This document shows, one piece after another, positions 56,164 to 64,000 of a stretch of 64,000 bases of DNA (positions are counted from its first letter, which is position 1; the number at the start of each line of letters is the position of its first letter). The DNA lies in contig NZ_JALKBD010000021.1 of the NCBI RefSeq assembly GCF_023015905.1, forward strand, positions 1 through 64,000, read 5' to 3'. Origin of the DNA: Arenibacter sp. F20364. GTDB taxonomy: Bacteria; Bacteroidota; Bacteroidia; Flavobacteriales; Flavobacteriaceae. Made by a program: the position numbers and the translations under genes. The notes beneath the pieces are model-generated. The model saw only the letters and a program-made list of their open reading frames with translations, searched no databases and had not been told where the DNA came from.

Positions 56164-56775
56164 ATGAAGAAAATATTGATAGGGGTAATCCTTACGTTGG
56201 CCGTGGTTTTGATTTTTCGTTCCTGCTCTGAGGAGAAAGAAAAGAAGTCCATTTTGAAAGAAAATTCCATGCTCATTCAGGAGCAGATAAATAATGTTTC
56301 CAAACTGATCGTTACCGAGGGGCATTTTGCCGAAGTTTATAATTATAAGGATTCCCAGCAATTATTTGGACCGTTGATTACTGCGGATAAGAAGGCATTG
56401 GTGGTGGTAAATGCGGAAGTGACCGTGGCCTATGATCTAAGTGTGATAAAATTTGAAATCGACGAGAAGAACAAAACCCTAAGGATAATAGATATCCCAG
56501 AGCCCGAAATAAAAATAAACCCCGATTTTGAATATTATGATGTCACTTCCGATTATTTAAACCAGTTCAATGCCGAGGATTACAACAAAATAAAGCGCAA
56601 TGTAAACGCCTCCCTATTGAAAAAAATAGAGGCCTCCACTTTAAGATCCAATGCCAGTAACAGACTGGTGAGTGAACTTTCCAAATTCTTGGTGCTTACC
56701 AATTCTATGGGGTGGACACTGGCTTATGGTGATAACGAGATCGAAAACTTCGATGGCTTAAGGTTGCTGGATTAA
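56164..56775 (+). CDS. DUF4230 domain membrane-anchored protein
   Basis: A 203-residue protein with an N-terminal membrane segment (ILIGVILTLAVVLIFRSC). The mature part matches DUF4230: EEQINNVSKLIVTEGHF-like IQEQINNVSKLIVTEG, AEVTVAYDLSVIKFEID, LRIIDIPEPEI and the helical end NRLVSELSKFL. Function is unknown. Confidence 0.8.
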   Translation: MKKILIGVILTLAVVLIFRSCSEEKEKKSILKENSMLIQEQINNVSKLIVTEGHFAEVYNYKDSQQLFGPLITADKKALVVVNAEVTVAYDLSVIKFEIDEKNKTLRIIDIPEPEIKINPDFEYYDVTSDYLNQFNAEDYNKIKRNVNASLLKKIEASTLRSNASNRLVSELSKFLVLTNSMGWTLAYGDNEIENFDGLRLLD

Positions 56776-56803
56776 ATAAATGCCGATTGGGCTAATTTCC
56801 ACT

Positions 56804-58069
56804 TTATTTCACAAAAGCATTTGCCCATTTAATATAATTTTCCCAATCGTAATCGGTTACATCGTGCTTGCCGGTGCGAATGTGGTAGGAGACCGTATTA
56901 TGGACGGGCTCGTTTATCTTGGGCATATCCGTGGTTTCTATTCCTTTTTTACCGTATAGGTTATATACAGAAGAGGCGTAGTGGGCGGAAAGGAATTCAC
57001 CTCTTGGATCGGCCCATTGGTCTTCGGCTGCACTGGCTACATAAAGAGGTCTTGGTGCAATTAATGCCAAGAGTTGGTGCTGGTCTATAGCCAAGGCTTC
57101 TTCATTGTCGCTGTACTGATTAAAATTGTCGCAGAACCAATGTGGAAAACTTGTGTTGATACGGCCAACAGTTTCGCCAAATTTCCTCTTGGACAAGGCA
57201 GCACCCCCACATCCGGAATCATTGGAAATTACCCCGGCAAACCTTTGGTCCGTGGCTCCTGCCCAAAGTGATGTTTTGCCCAAGCGTGAATGACCAAAGG
57301 CAATCACCTTTGAAGCATCGATATCAGCATCCTTTTCAAAATAATCCAAAGCTCTTACCATACCCCAACTCCAAGCCGCAATACTTCCCCATTCATCTGG
57401 TTTGGGTTGTTCTTGGTTTCTGTCGTATAATAAACTGTGGACTCCGTCCGAGAAATCATTTTTGTCCGGATCTACTTCGCCATAGTAAATGGTGGCTAGG
57501 CCGTAACCGGCTTCCAAGATTTTTTCCACTGCCCATCGATTCGTTCTTTTTCCCCTTGACTCTTCGGTCAAGGTGTTGTTTTCAATTTGGAATGATTCAT
57601 TGTTATTGGCCCAGGCAGATGAAATCAATACGGCCTTGTCTTCCGTAATCGTATGGTTGCCATAAAAATTATAGCCCAAAAAAACGGGTGCTTTTGCTAT
57701 ATTCTTGGGCAGATAAAGCAAAATGGTATAGCTCAAGGTTTTGCCATTGTTCTTAAAAGTAAGTTCTACCTGCTTGCGCTTGGCTTTTCCGTTAAGAGCA
57801 TTGTTATCCTGTTCCAAAATGTTATAGGAGTCTATTTTAAGGGTCTTGGGAATCTTGCCATAAACGCTGTTTTCAAAAAAATGAAGTAGCTCCGGCCGTC
57901 TTGTTTTTTCCCATTTTTTAACCGATTTGATCTTTTTTCCTTTAAATGTCGTCAGCGGATCTGGCACCTCAAAGGAAGGGACTTGGCTTTCATTATAATT
58001 GGTTTGTGATAGTAGAGGGGACATGGACAATATAAAAAAGGCACACACAAAACAAGTTAGAAGCTTCAT
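56804..58069 (-). CDS. CE15-like glucuronoyl esterase (alpha/beta hydrolase)
   Basis: A 421-residue exported protein (signal to about 21). Alpha/beta-hydrolase with nucleophile Ser in FGHSRLGKTSLWAGATD (about residue 262), oxyanion and acid regions SNDSGCGGAAL, APRPLYVASAAEDQWADPRGE and a late His (GKHDVTDYDWENY). This layout matches bacterial CE15 esterases, which cut ester links between glucuronic acid and lignin or other alcohols; acetylxylan-esterase-like activity is possible. It stands alone in the core region and outside the island. Confidence 0.8.
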   Translation of the reverse strand: MKLLTCFVCAFFILSMSPLLSQTNYNESQVPSFEVPDPLTTFKGKKIKSVKKWEKTRRPELLHFFENSVYGKIPKTLKIDSYNILEQDNNALNGKAKRKQVELTFKNNGKTLSYTILLYLPKNIAKAPVFLGYNFYGNHTITEDKAVLISSAWANNNESFQIENNTLTEESRGKRTNRWAVEKILEAGYGLATIYYGEVDPDKNDFSDGVHSLLYDRNQEQPKPDEWGSIAAWSWGMVRALDYFEKDADIDASKVIAFGHSRLGKTSLWAGATDQRFAGVISNDSGCGGAALSKRKFGETVGRINTSFPHWFCDNFNQYSDNEEALAIDQHQLLALIAPRPLYVASAAEDQWADPRGEFLSAHYASSVYNLYGKKGIETTDMPKINEPVHNTVSYHIRTGKHDVTDYDWENYIKWANAFVK

Positions 58070-58131
58070 TTAATATCTTTTACAGTTAAGAGTATAAATA
58101 TAGGAAATCCTTAGGGAAATAATGCACAAGC

Positions 58132-59883
58132 TTATGCTACTAAACTTTTGTCTACCAACTCCAGTCCGTCGTCTATCAGATGGCCTAATTGTGGTTTTTG
58201 GAGCTTAAGGGCTTCCAAGTGTGCTTTCAGATCTTTGGCAAAACTTCCGTCGCCATTATTTTTTGCCAATTCGTACAATTCAACCGAAAGCAACCAATCT
58301 TCTGGGTGGTTGGCTTTTATTTCCTGGAAGACTTTGTTTCTGGAGATAGTTACATTTTTACCTTCCCTAAATTCCCTGACCTGCTTGTATAATTGTTCCA
58401 ATTGTTTTCTTTTTTCAGTTTTGGCCGATTTTATGGTGGTGTCGGTTACTTTGTGCGTAACCAGATCAAAACTTTTTAAATCCGCGGGACCATTAAATAC
58501 AGAAACAATATTTTCCCCCACAGCCATATGGTAAAGTCCCCAATCTGGGCTAAAGAGTATTTTTTCGCCATGGGTAACCGTACAATTTGCCAAGGTAACC
58601 AGAATTATTTCTCCCTTGAGGTTTCTGGTACCCGTAATAATTTTCCCGGATACTTTTATATCGCCAATAAATTCCAGGGCCACTACTTCACCTTCATAAA
58701 TACTGTAGGCTTTTAAATCGCGGGGGCTCATATCCTCTATCGCAAGATTTATGCCCTTCAATTTTCCTATGGGCGAACCAAAGCTGTTCGGATGCTGTTC
58801 AATACCGTGTCCTATCAATTCCTTTTCCCGGTAAGCAAGGGCTGTATTGCCTTTGGTCTGAAGATAGACCGGTTTGCCTTCATGGGCAATTACACTGGCA
58901 AAATTCCCGGATATTTGCAGGCCTGTACTTAGTTCCACCGTCCCCAGTACCTTGGAGTTGATAAGCTTTTCCAGACCACTTAGGCCACCTTTCCTTAAGG
59001 ACATGGTGTTAGCAAATTCTTCCAGCACTTGATTCAGGTAGGCAAAATCAGGGGTGACAAAAAGTTGTGGTTGTGGTTGGGTTATATCAAAGGAAGTATG
59101 TGCCGCTTCTAAGGAATAAGGAATTTTTTTAACCTTATTGGTCATGCACCAGGCACTTTCACCAATGGAGGAAAGTAAACCCGCACCGTATATTTTTGGT
59201 TGGTCTACAGTACCGATCAGCCCATATTCTACGGTCCACCAATGAAGGTTTCTGATCAGCGCCATTTCACTGGGTTCTCCCATATCCAATTGTAGGTCCT
59301 CAATTTTCTTTTGTGCCCTATCTATGTCCGCTTGGGGGGTGCCTTCGGCCTCCTTTATGATGGATAAATGCCTAACGGCTTCGTATAGTTCATAATCCTT
59401 GGCACTGGAAATGGCCTTGGAGCCTATTTCCCCAAACCTACGCAGGTATTCGGCATATTCCGGATTGGCAATAATAGGGGCGTGCCCTGCTCCTTCGTGG
59501 ATAATATCGGGTGCGGGGGTATATTCAATATGTTCCAATTGCCTAATATCCGAGGCTATGACCAAGACATTGTAGGCTTGGAATTCCATAAAGGCCGAAG
59601 GAGGGATGAAACCATCTACGGCCACGGCCGCCCATCCTATTTCCTTCAATATTCTGTTCATACCGTACATATTGGGAATATAGTCTATAGAAATCCCCGT
59701 TTTTTTTAGTCCCTCCATATAACTCTTATGGGCCACCGTACTCAAGTAATCTACATTTTTTCGCATTACATATCGCCAGACTGCCTGATCGATAGGGGAG
59801 TAGTCCTCATAATTTTGAGGTTTTATATACTGCTTCAAATGCTTGGGAAGCTTATCTAAGATGTAGTTGCTTTCAAAAGACAT
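58132..59883 (-). CDS. Aromatic amino acid hydroxylase (phenylalanine 4-monooxygenase-like), long form
   Basis: The ATG at 59883 gives 583 residues; an upstream ATG at 59934 lacks support. The catalytic domain (about 1-310) has the iron ligands in TPAPDIIHEGAGHAPII and the later Glu in ALIRNLHWWTVEYGLIG, both conserved. A long C-terminal extension (about 320-583) includes GNTALAYREKELIGHG, APP-like KVSGKIITGTRNLKGEIILVTL and GDGSFAKDLKAHLE. Classical bacterial PhhA is about 260-300 residues, so the extension is a Bacteroidota feature of unknown role. It converts Phe to Tyr or another aromatic residue with tetrahydropterin. Confidence 0.87.
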   Translation of the reverse strand: MSFESNYILDKLPKHLKQYIKPQNYEDYSPIDQAVWRYVMRKNVDYLSTVAHKSYMEGLKKTGISIDYIPNMYGMNRILKEIGWAAVAVDGFIPPSAFMEFQAYNVLVIASDIRQLEHIEYTPAPDIIHEGAGHAPIIANPEYAEYLRRFGEIGSKAISSAKDYELYEAVRHLSIIKEAEGTPQADIDRAQKKIEDLQLDMGEPSEMALIRNLHWWTVEYGLIGTVDQPKIYGAGLLSSIGESAWCMTNKVKKIPYSLEAAHTSFDITQPQPQLFVTPDFAYLNQVLEEFANTMSLRKGGLSGLEKLINSKVLGTVELSTGLQISGNFASVIAHEGKPVYLQTKGNTALAYREKELIGHGIEQHPNSFGSPIGKLKGINLAIEDMSPRDLKAYSIYEGEVVALEFIGDIKVSGKIITGTRNLKGEIILVTLANCTVTHGEKILFSPDWGLYHMAVGENIVSVFNGPADLKSFDLVTHKVTDTTIKSAKTEKRKQLEQLYKQVREFREGKNVTISRNKVFQEIKANHPEDWLLSVELYELAKNNGDGSFAKDLKAHLEALKLQKPQLGHLIDDGLELVDKSLVA

Positions 59884-60130
59884 AGTCTGAGTTTTATTCC
59901 TTTTAAAGATACAAAATGCGCCCGTGTCTCCCAAGAAGGGCCTTTTGTAATTACATAGCTAAAGAAAGTAAAAGGGCACTTAAAAAAAATGGTTTAATGT
60001 CAGTTTTAGATAACCTATTTTTTGGACGGGAATCAAAAAAAATTCCCCGCCTGAATAGGAAGGGAATATAGGGGGATTTAATCTAAGACAGAACCTAGAA
60101 GATTCTCTATATAATGATATGGTCAACTTT

Positions 60131-60691
60131 TTAATTCATGGTCGACTCGGGAGGATAAGCTTCCAATATTTCGGAAACGAACTCTTTAATCCTTTGTTCT
60201 TTCTTTTCTATATTTCTAATGTTGTTCAAGGTGCCAACACCCCTTCCTTGCCAAACCAGTTCCTTGTTCTTGGCATCAATGATGTCAATATATAGGGAGC
60301 CCTCGGTCCTTGTGCTAACATTGTTTCCTCCGTAATATGGGGACCCCCAGTAAAATGGAGACCAACCCCAGCCATAGAACCCTGCGCCCCAATAGTTGCT
60401 GTACACATCTACCTGTTGTCTTTCTTTGGTAAAGATGCTCAATAACATATCGGGATCTTCGGATTTCACGAAACCTCTAGAGCTCATTTCCGCATCAATG
60501 GCCTTTAAAATTCTCTTTTTGTCCAAATCCGAAATCTGGGCCTTGTCTATCCCGGTTTTATAAAAGGCATAGGTTTTGAGGGAATTAAAATTTGCTTCTT
60601 TATCATAATCCGATAATACACGTACCGAGGAGCAGGAACTGGCAAAGAGCAGGACCATGATCGGAACGACTAAAAATTTGATCTTTTTCAT
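60131..60691 (-). CDS. DUF4136 lipoprotein
   Basis: A 186-residue lipoprotein, lipobox FASSC (Cys about 20). DUF4136 features: VRVLSDYDKEANFNSLKTYAFY, KRILKAIDAEMSSRGFVKSEDPDMLLSIF and GSLYIDIIDAKNKELVWQGRGVGTL. An aromatic/Gly-rich insert (WGAGFYGWGWSPFYWGSP) sits in the middle. Function is unknown; probably outer-membrane. Confidence 0.85.
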   Translation of the reverse strand: MKKIKFLVVPIMVLLFASSCSSVRVLSDYDKEANFNSLKTYAFYKTGIDKAQISDLDKKRILKAIDAEMSSRGFVKSEDPDMLLSIFTKERQQVDVYSNYWGAGFYGWGWSPFYWGSPYYGGNNVSTRTEGSLYIDIIDAKNKELVWQGRGVGTLNNIRNIEKKEQRIKEFVSEILEAYPPESTMN

Positions 60692-60759
60692 AGCTTATAT
60701 ATTTGAATTAGTACTTGTGATATTCCATTTAAATAGGCTCAAAAATCATGCCGAATACC

Positions 60760-60960
<201 letters not shown>

Positions 60961-61109
60961 TTAAGCTGGTCGGCCATGTGGAGGTTAATTTAACAGAGTT
61001 TAGCATACTTTTTGTATTTGAACCTATTTTGTTCGTAGTAAGTCGATTATGGAAAATTTTTTTGAAGAGCCCCTGTTATCTTTGATAAGCGTGCTATTTA
61101 CCTAAAAGA

Positions 61110-61463
61110 ATGATTTTAGTATTTAAACATTTATTTTACAAGAACTATGTTGGACTATCCATATGGCCCTTCATTATTTTAAAAAATTCTTCTTTAAAAA
61201 AGGATGTTACGCTACTCAATCACGAAAGAATACATCTACGTCAGCAACAGGAATTGTTGATAGTGCCCTTTTATTTTTTGTATTTAACGGAGGGCTTCAT
61301 TAGGTTTCTTATGTGTTTTGACGCCTACAAGGCCTACCAAAATATTAGCTTTGAAAGGGAGGCTTACGATAATGAAACTAATTTATATTATCTGCAAGAG
61401 AGAAGGACGTTTAGTTTTATTAAATATCTTTGGGGTCAAAAGCCTTCAACGTGCAGGGAATAA
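61110..61463 (+). CDS. Small zincin-like membrane protein (HERIH)
   Basis: A 117-residue protein with HERIHLRQQQELL (HExxH-type motif, about residues 44-56) followed by a hydrophobic helix (LIVPFYFLYLTEGFIRFL) and the block SFEREAYDNE, as in small Bacteroidota proteins related to M56/M48-like zincins. The 3' end overlaps the ACC-deaminase-like start by at least 13 bp, so the two are coupled. Peptidase function is possible and unproved. Confidence 0.65.
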   Translation: MILVFKHLFYKNYVGLSIWPFIILKNSSLKKDVTLLNHERIHLRQQQELLIVPFYFLYLTEGFIRFLMCFDAYKAYQNISFEREAYDNETNLYYLQERRTFSFIKYLWGQKPSTCRE

Positions 61464-62356
61464 ATCAGGAAGTAAACCTTTCTATTTTACATAAAAAACA
61501 GGTTACCCTAGTGGTAAAAAGGGAAGACCTGATACACCCTTTTATCTCTGGCAATAAATACCGAAAACTTAAGTACAATATCTTGGAGGCCAAACAAAGG
61601 GGCTTGAATACCATTCTAACTTTTGGTGGTGCCTACTCCAACCATATTGCAGCCACCGCTTATGCGGGAAAATTGCATGGTATAAGGACCATTGGGGTAA
61701 TAAGGGGCGAGGAGCTAAGCCAAAATTGGATGCTTAATCCCACTTTGATGCAAGCCCATGAGCACGGGATGGATTTTAAATTTATTTCCAGGGAGGATTA
61801 TAGGCGTAGGAACGAGAAATCTTTTTTGGAGCTGTTGGGTAGGGACTTGGCCCCCTATTACTTAATTCCTGAAGGGGGAACAAATTTGCTGGCAGTTAAA
61901 GGTTGTGAAGAAATATTGAGCCCTGAAGATGCGGATTTTAACGTTCTATGTTCCAGTGTAGGAACAGGTGGCACCTTGGCCGGTATTATCAATTCTTCCC
62001 TTCATTACCAGAGAATTATAGGCTTTCCTTCATTGAAAGGTGATTTTTTAAAGAAAGATATTCGTAATTTTACCGCCAAAGAAAACTGGGAAATCAATAC
62101 CGATTATCATTTTGGAGGGTATGCCAAGGTTTCTGAAGTGCTTATAGAGTTTATTAATTATTTTAGGGAAAAGACCAATATTCCTACAGATCCCATATAC
62201 ACAGGGAAGCTTTTATTTGGCATTTTAGATCTGGTAAAAAATGATTATTTTATGCCAGGAACCAAAATTTTGGCTATACACAGTGGTGGTTTACAGGGGA
62301 TAGCAGGTATGAATTTAGTTTTAAAAAAGAAGAATCTTCCATTAATAAAAGTATGA
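61451..62356 (+). CDS. PLP-dependent ACC deaminase / D-cysteine desulfhydrase-like enzyme
   Basis: The GTG at 61451 (MQGINQEVNLSIL) is the likely start (301 residues); a TTG at 61430 is also in frame. PLP-Lys is in FISGNKYRKLKYN. Other fold-II features: TFGGAYSNHIAATAYAG, PEGGTNLLAVKGCEEI and SSVGTGGTLAGI (phosphate-binding loop). The family splits 1-aminocyclopropane-1-carboxylate or D-cysteine; substrate cannot be decided here. The stop of the preceding HERIH gene lies inside its start and the next gene begins at ATGA overlap (62353). Confidence 0.8.
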   Translation: MQGINQEVNLSILHKKQVTLVVKREDLIHPFISGNKYRKLKYNILEAKQRGLNTILTFGGAYSNHIAATAYAGKLHGIRTIGVIRGEELSQNWMLNPTLMQAHEHGMDFKFISREDYRRRNEKSFLELLGRDLAPYYLIPEGGTNLLAVKGCEEILSPEDADFNVLCSSVGTGGTLAGIINSSLHYQRIIGFPSLKGDFLKKDIRNFTAKENWEINTDYHFGGYAKVSEVLIEFINYFREKTNIPTDPIYTGKLLFGILDLVKNDYFMPGTKILAIHSGGLQGIAGMNLVLKKKNLPLIKV

Positions 62357-63201
62357 TAAAGAGAATAGCGATAACAACAATACTAGTTTTATTCCTAGTG
62401 GGTTGCGGTGTTAAAAAGAGAACGACTTATGCTAAAAAGCCAGATCCAAGGACGACCACAACCGCTAACAGGCCGGGGTCCAAAACAGGGGTCGAGTCCA
62501 AAAGCGAGGCTGCCTATGCATTACCGGAGGACAATGGCAAATTTGTAAAATTTACGGTAAATTCTACCGAGGAATATATAGAGACATTTGGAGAAATAGC
62601 CCAGTTTGAAATGAAGGCTTATGGTATTCCTGCCAGTATTACATTGGCACAGGGCATCCTGGAAAGTGGTGCGGGTAGAGGTGTCCTTGGCGCCAAGACC
62701 AATAACCATTTCGGAATAAAATGTCATACCGGTTGGGAAGGGGATTATGATTTTCATGATGATGACGAAAAAGGGGAATGTTTTAGGAAGTATAACCATC
62801 CTATGTATTCCTTTAGGGATCATAGTATATTCTTGTCTACCCGTGCCAGATATGCTTTTTTGTTCGATTTGGATCACGATGATTATAAAGGATGGGCCCA
62901 TGGTTTAAGAGAAGCGGGTTATGCAACAGACCGTAAATATGCCCATAAGTTGATCGCACTCATTGAGCGCTATGAATTGGACAAATATGACAGGACGGTT
63001 GTAAAGTCTGGGGCCATTGTAAAAAAGGAACCGAAACAGTACGAACATAAAATTCATGTGGTTCAAAAGGGAGATACCCTATATTCCATTTCCAAACGCT
63101 ACTTCGTCTCCATTCCGGAATTGATGAAGTTAAACAATATGAACAACAGCAATTTGGCAGAGGGCCAAAAATTGACCGTTAAATCTGAAAAAATTAGATA
63201 G
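62353..63201 (+). CDS. Glucosaminidase-domain lipoprotein with LysM
   Basis: A 282-residue lipoprotein (lipobox LVGC, Cys about 18). Glucosaminidase domain (about 75-215): EIAQFEMKAYGIPASITLAQGILESGAG (catalytic Glu), TNNHFGIKCHTGWEG, FRKYNHPMYSFRDHSIFL and RKYAHKLIALIERY. C-terminal LysM (about 235-280): VVQKGDTLYSISKRYFVSIPELMKLN. It cuts peptidoglycan at GlcNAc and anchors by LysM. It is translationally linked to its neighbours and lies just before hemL. Confidence 0.9.
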   Translation: MIKRIAITTILVLFLVGCGVKKRTTYAKKPDPRTTTTANRPGSKTGVESKSEAAYALPEDNGKFVKFTVNSTEEYIETFGEIAQFEMKAYGIPASITLAQGILESGAGRGVLGAKTNNHFGIKCHTGWEGDYDFHDDDEKGECFRKYNHPMYSFRDHSIFLSTRARYAFLFDLDHDDYKGWAHGLREAGYATDRKYAHKLIALIERYELDKYDRTVVKSGAIVKKEPKQYEHKIHVVQKGDTLYSISKRYFVSIPELMKLNNMNNSNLAEGQKLTVKSEKIR

Positions 63202-63204
63202 TTT

Positions 63205-64000
63205 ATGATCTATAGAAGAAGCAGTGCTTTATTTGCTGAAGCGCAGCGTTATATCCCTGGAGGGGTAAATTCCCCTGTTAGGGCCTTTAAGGCCGTTGGA
63301 GGTAATCCTGTATTTGTAAAGGAGGCCAAAGGGGCATATTTGTACGATGAGGATGGCAACCGTTTAATTGATTATATAGCATCCTGGGGGCCGCTGATCC
63401 TAGGTCATGCCCATGCACCTGTGATCGAAGCGGTTATTGAGAAGGCAAAAATGGGGACGTCCTTTGGAATGCCAACGGAAATTGAGACGCAATTGGCCAA
63501 GTTAGCGGTTTCCATGGTCCCCAATATAGATAAGATACGTTTTGTAAACAGTGGTACAGAAGCCTGTATGAGCGCTGTGCGTTTGGCCAGGGGATTTACT
63601 GGCAAGGACAAAATAATAAAATTTGCCGGATGCTACCACGGGCATTCGGATTCCTTTTTAATTCAGGCGGGAAGTGGAGCGGTTACCTTTGGTAGTCCCA
63701 ATAGTCCAGGGGTTACCCAAGGAACGGCCAAAGATACACTGCTGGCGGCTTACAACAATCTGGAAAGTGTAAAAGCTTTGGCTACTGCCAACAAAGGAGA
63801 AATAGCCGCCATTATTATTGAGCCTGTGGCCGGTAATATGGGATGTATTATTCCTGAAGAAAACTTTATTAAAGGATTGCGTGATCTTTGTGACCAGGAA
63901 GATATTTTACTGATTTTTGACGAGGTAATGACCGGGTTTAGATTAGCGAAAGGAGGTGCTCAGGAAGTATTGGGGGTAGATGCGGATATTGTTACTTTTG
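63205..64000 (+). CDS. hemL: Glutamate-1-semialdehyde 2,1-aminomutase (3' end outside window)
   Basis: The ATG at 63205 opens a frame that runs to the window edge (265 residues of about 430). [28 protein letters not shown] is the typical start; [42 protein letters not shown] and FDEVMTGFR follow, as in HemL. The PLP-binding lysine region is beyond the edge. It makes 5-aminolevulinate for tetrapyrrole synthesis. Confidence 0.95.
   Translation, partial: MIYRRSSALFAEAQRYIPGGVNSPVRAFKAVGGNPVFVKEAKGAYLYDEDGNRLIDYIASWGPLILGHAHAPVIEAVIEKAKMGTSFGMPTEIETQLAKLAVSMVPNIDKIRFVNSGTEACMSAVRLARGFTGKDKIIKFAGCYHGHSDSFLIQAGSGAVTFGSPNSPGVTQGTAKDTLLAAYNNLESVKALATANKGEIAAIIIEPVAGNMGCIIPEENFIKGLRDLCDQEDILLIFDEVMTGFRLAKGGAQEVLGVDADIVTF

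Noticed and set aside
61430-61450. TTG at 61430 as start of the ACC-deaminase-like gene
   Set aside because: It deepens the overlap with the upstream gene and adds no family residues; the GTG at 61451 was preferred, without certainty.

Overview
This window reads as chromosomal DNA from a marine-type flavobacterium (Bacteroidota, Flavobacteriaceae; Maribacter, Zobellia or Arenibacter are plausible but the genus is not proven). The reasons are the SusC/SusD pair, GSCFA, DUF4230 and choice-of-anchor I proteins, promoters of the Bacteroidota type (TTTG, about 19 bp, TAnnTTTG), moderately AT-rich composition and flavobacterial interspersed repeats.

Layout. 1-2.7 kb: the 3' end of an FAD-dependent oxidoreductase and a secreted PA14 metallophosphoesterase, with a decayed second copy of the oxidoreductase 3' end beyond it. 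2.8-7.8 kb: a defence-like unit on the minus strand, in which a MutT-like Nudix enzyme overlaps a 1152-residue PLD nuclease/SF2 helicase/DUF3427 protein ending in a LexA/UmuD-type S24 peptidase domain; two small unknown genes follow. 7.9-9.3 kb: a persulfide-dioxygenase-like MBL/rhodanese protein. 9.65 kb: the initiator tRNA-Met.

9.7-38.7 kb is a genomic island of about 29 kb inserted in the tRNA-fMet gene. A 45-bp copy of the tRNA 3' part (9680-9724 and 38692-38736) bounds it, a tyrosine integrase lies inside the right border, matching tandem 11-bp repeats lie inside both borders, and a second integrase survives as a C-terminal remnant near the left border. The cargo is a mannose-glycan utilisation locus: GH92 alpha-mannosidase, SusC/SusD, small surface proteins, a large FG-GAP/UnbV lipoprotein, sialate O-acetylesterase-like esterase, sugar MFS porter, a fused ROK kinase/mannose-6-phosphate isomerase and a GntR/UTRA regulator. 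A convergent plus-strand operon encodes a mannonate dehydratase, a DUF4432 protein, an SMP-30 lactonase and an SDR dehydrogenase. Together these suggest two routes for mannose: phosphorylation plus isomerisation to fructose-6-phosphate, and oxidation through mannonolactone and mannonate to 2-keto-3-deoxygluconate. Four copies of the palindrome TATGT-N4-ACATA (one with a single mismatch) sit in front of the plus operon, the SusCD operon, the GntR gene and the flanking beta-propeller gene, so GntR probably controls both arms.

38.7-64 kb is ordinary core chromosome: NhaC antiporter, Era, a choice-of-anchor I lipoprotein, Der, an outer-membrane barrel protein, LemA/TPM proteins, a MerR regulator, an M23 peptidase, AlaS, GSCFA and DUF4230 proteins, a CE15-like esterase, an aromatic amino acid hydroxylase, a DUF4136 lipoprotein, a small Cys-rich DUF5522 protein, an ACC-deaminase-like enzyme, a glucosaminidase/LysM lipoprotein and the 5' part of hemL. 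The intergenic space holds a 180-bp MITE with 7-bp target duplication, a heptamer microsatellite and flavobacterial repeats.
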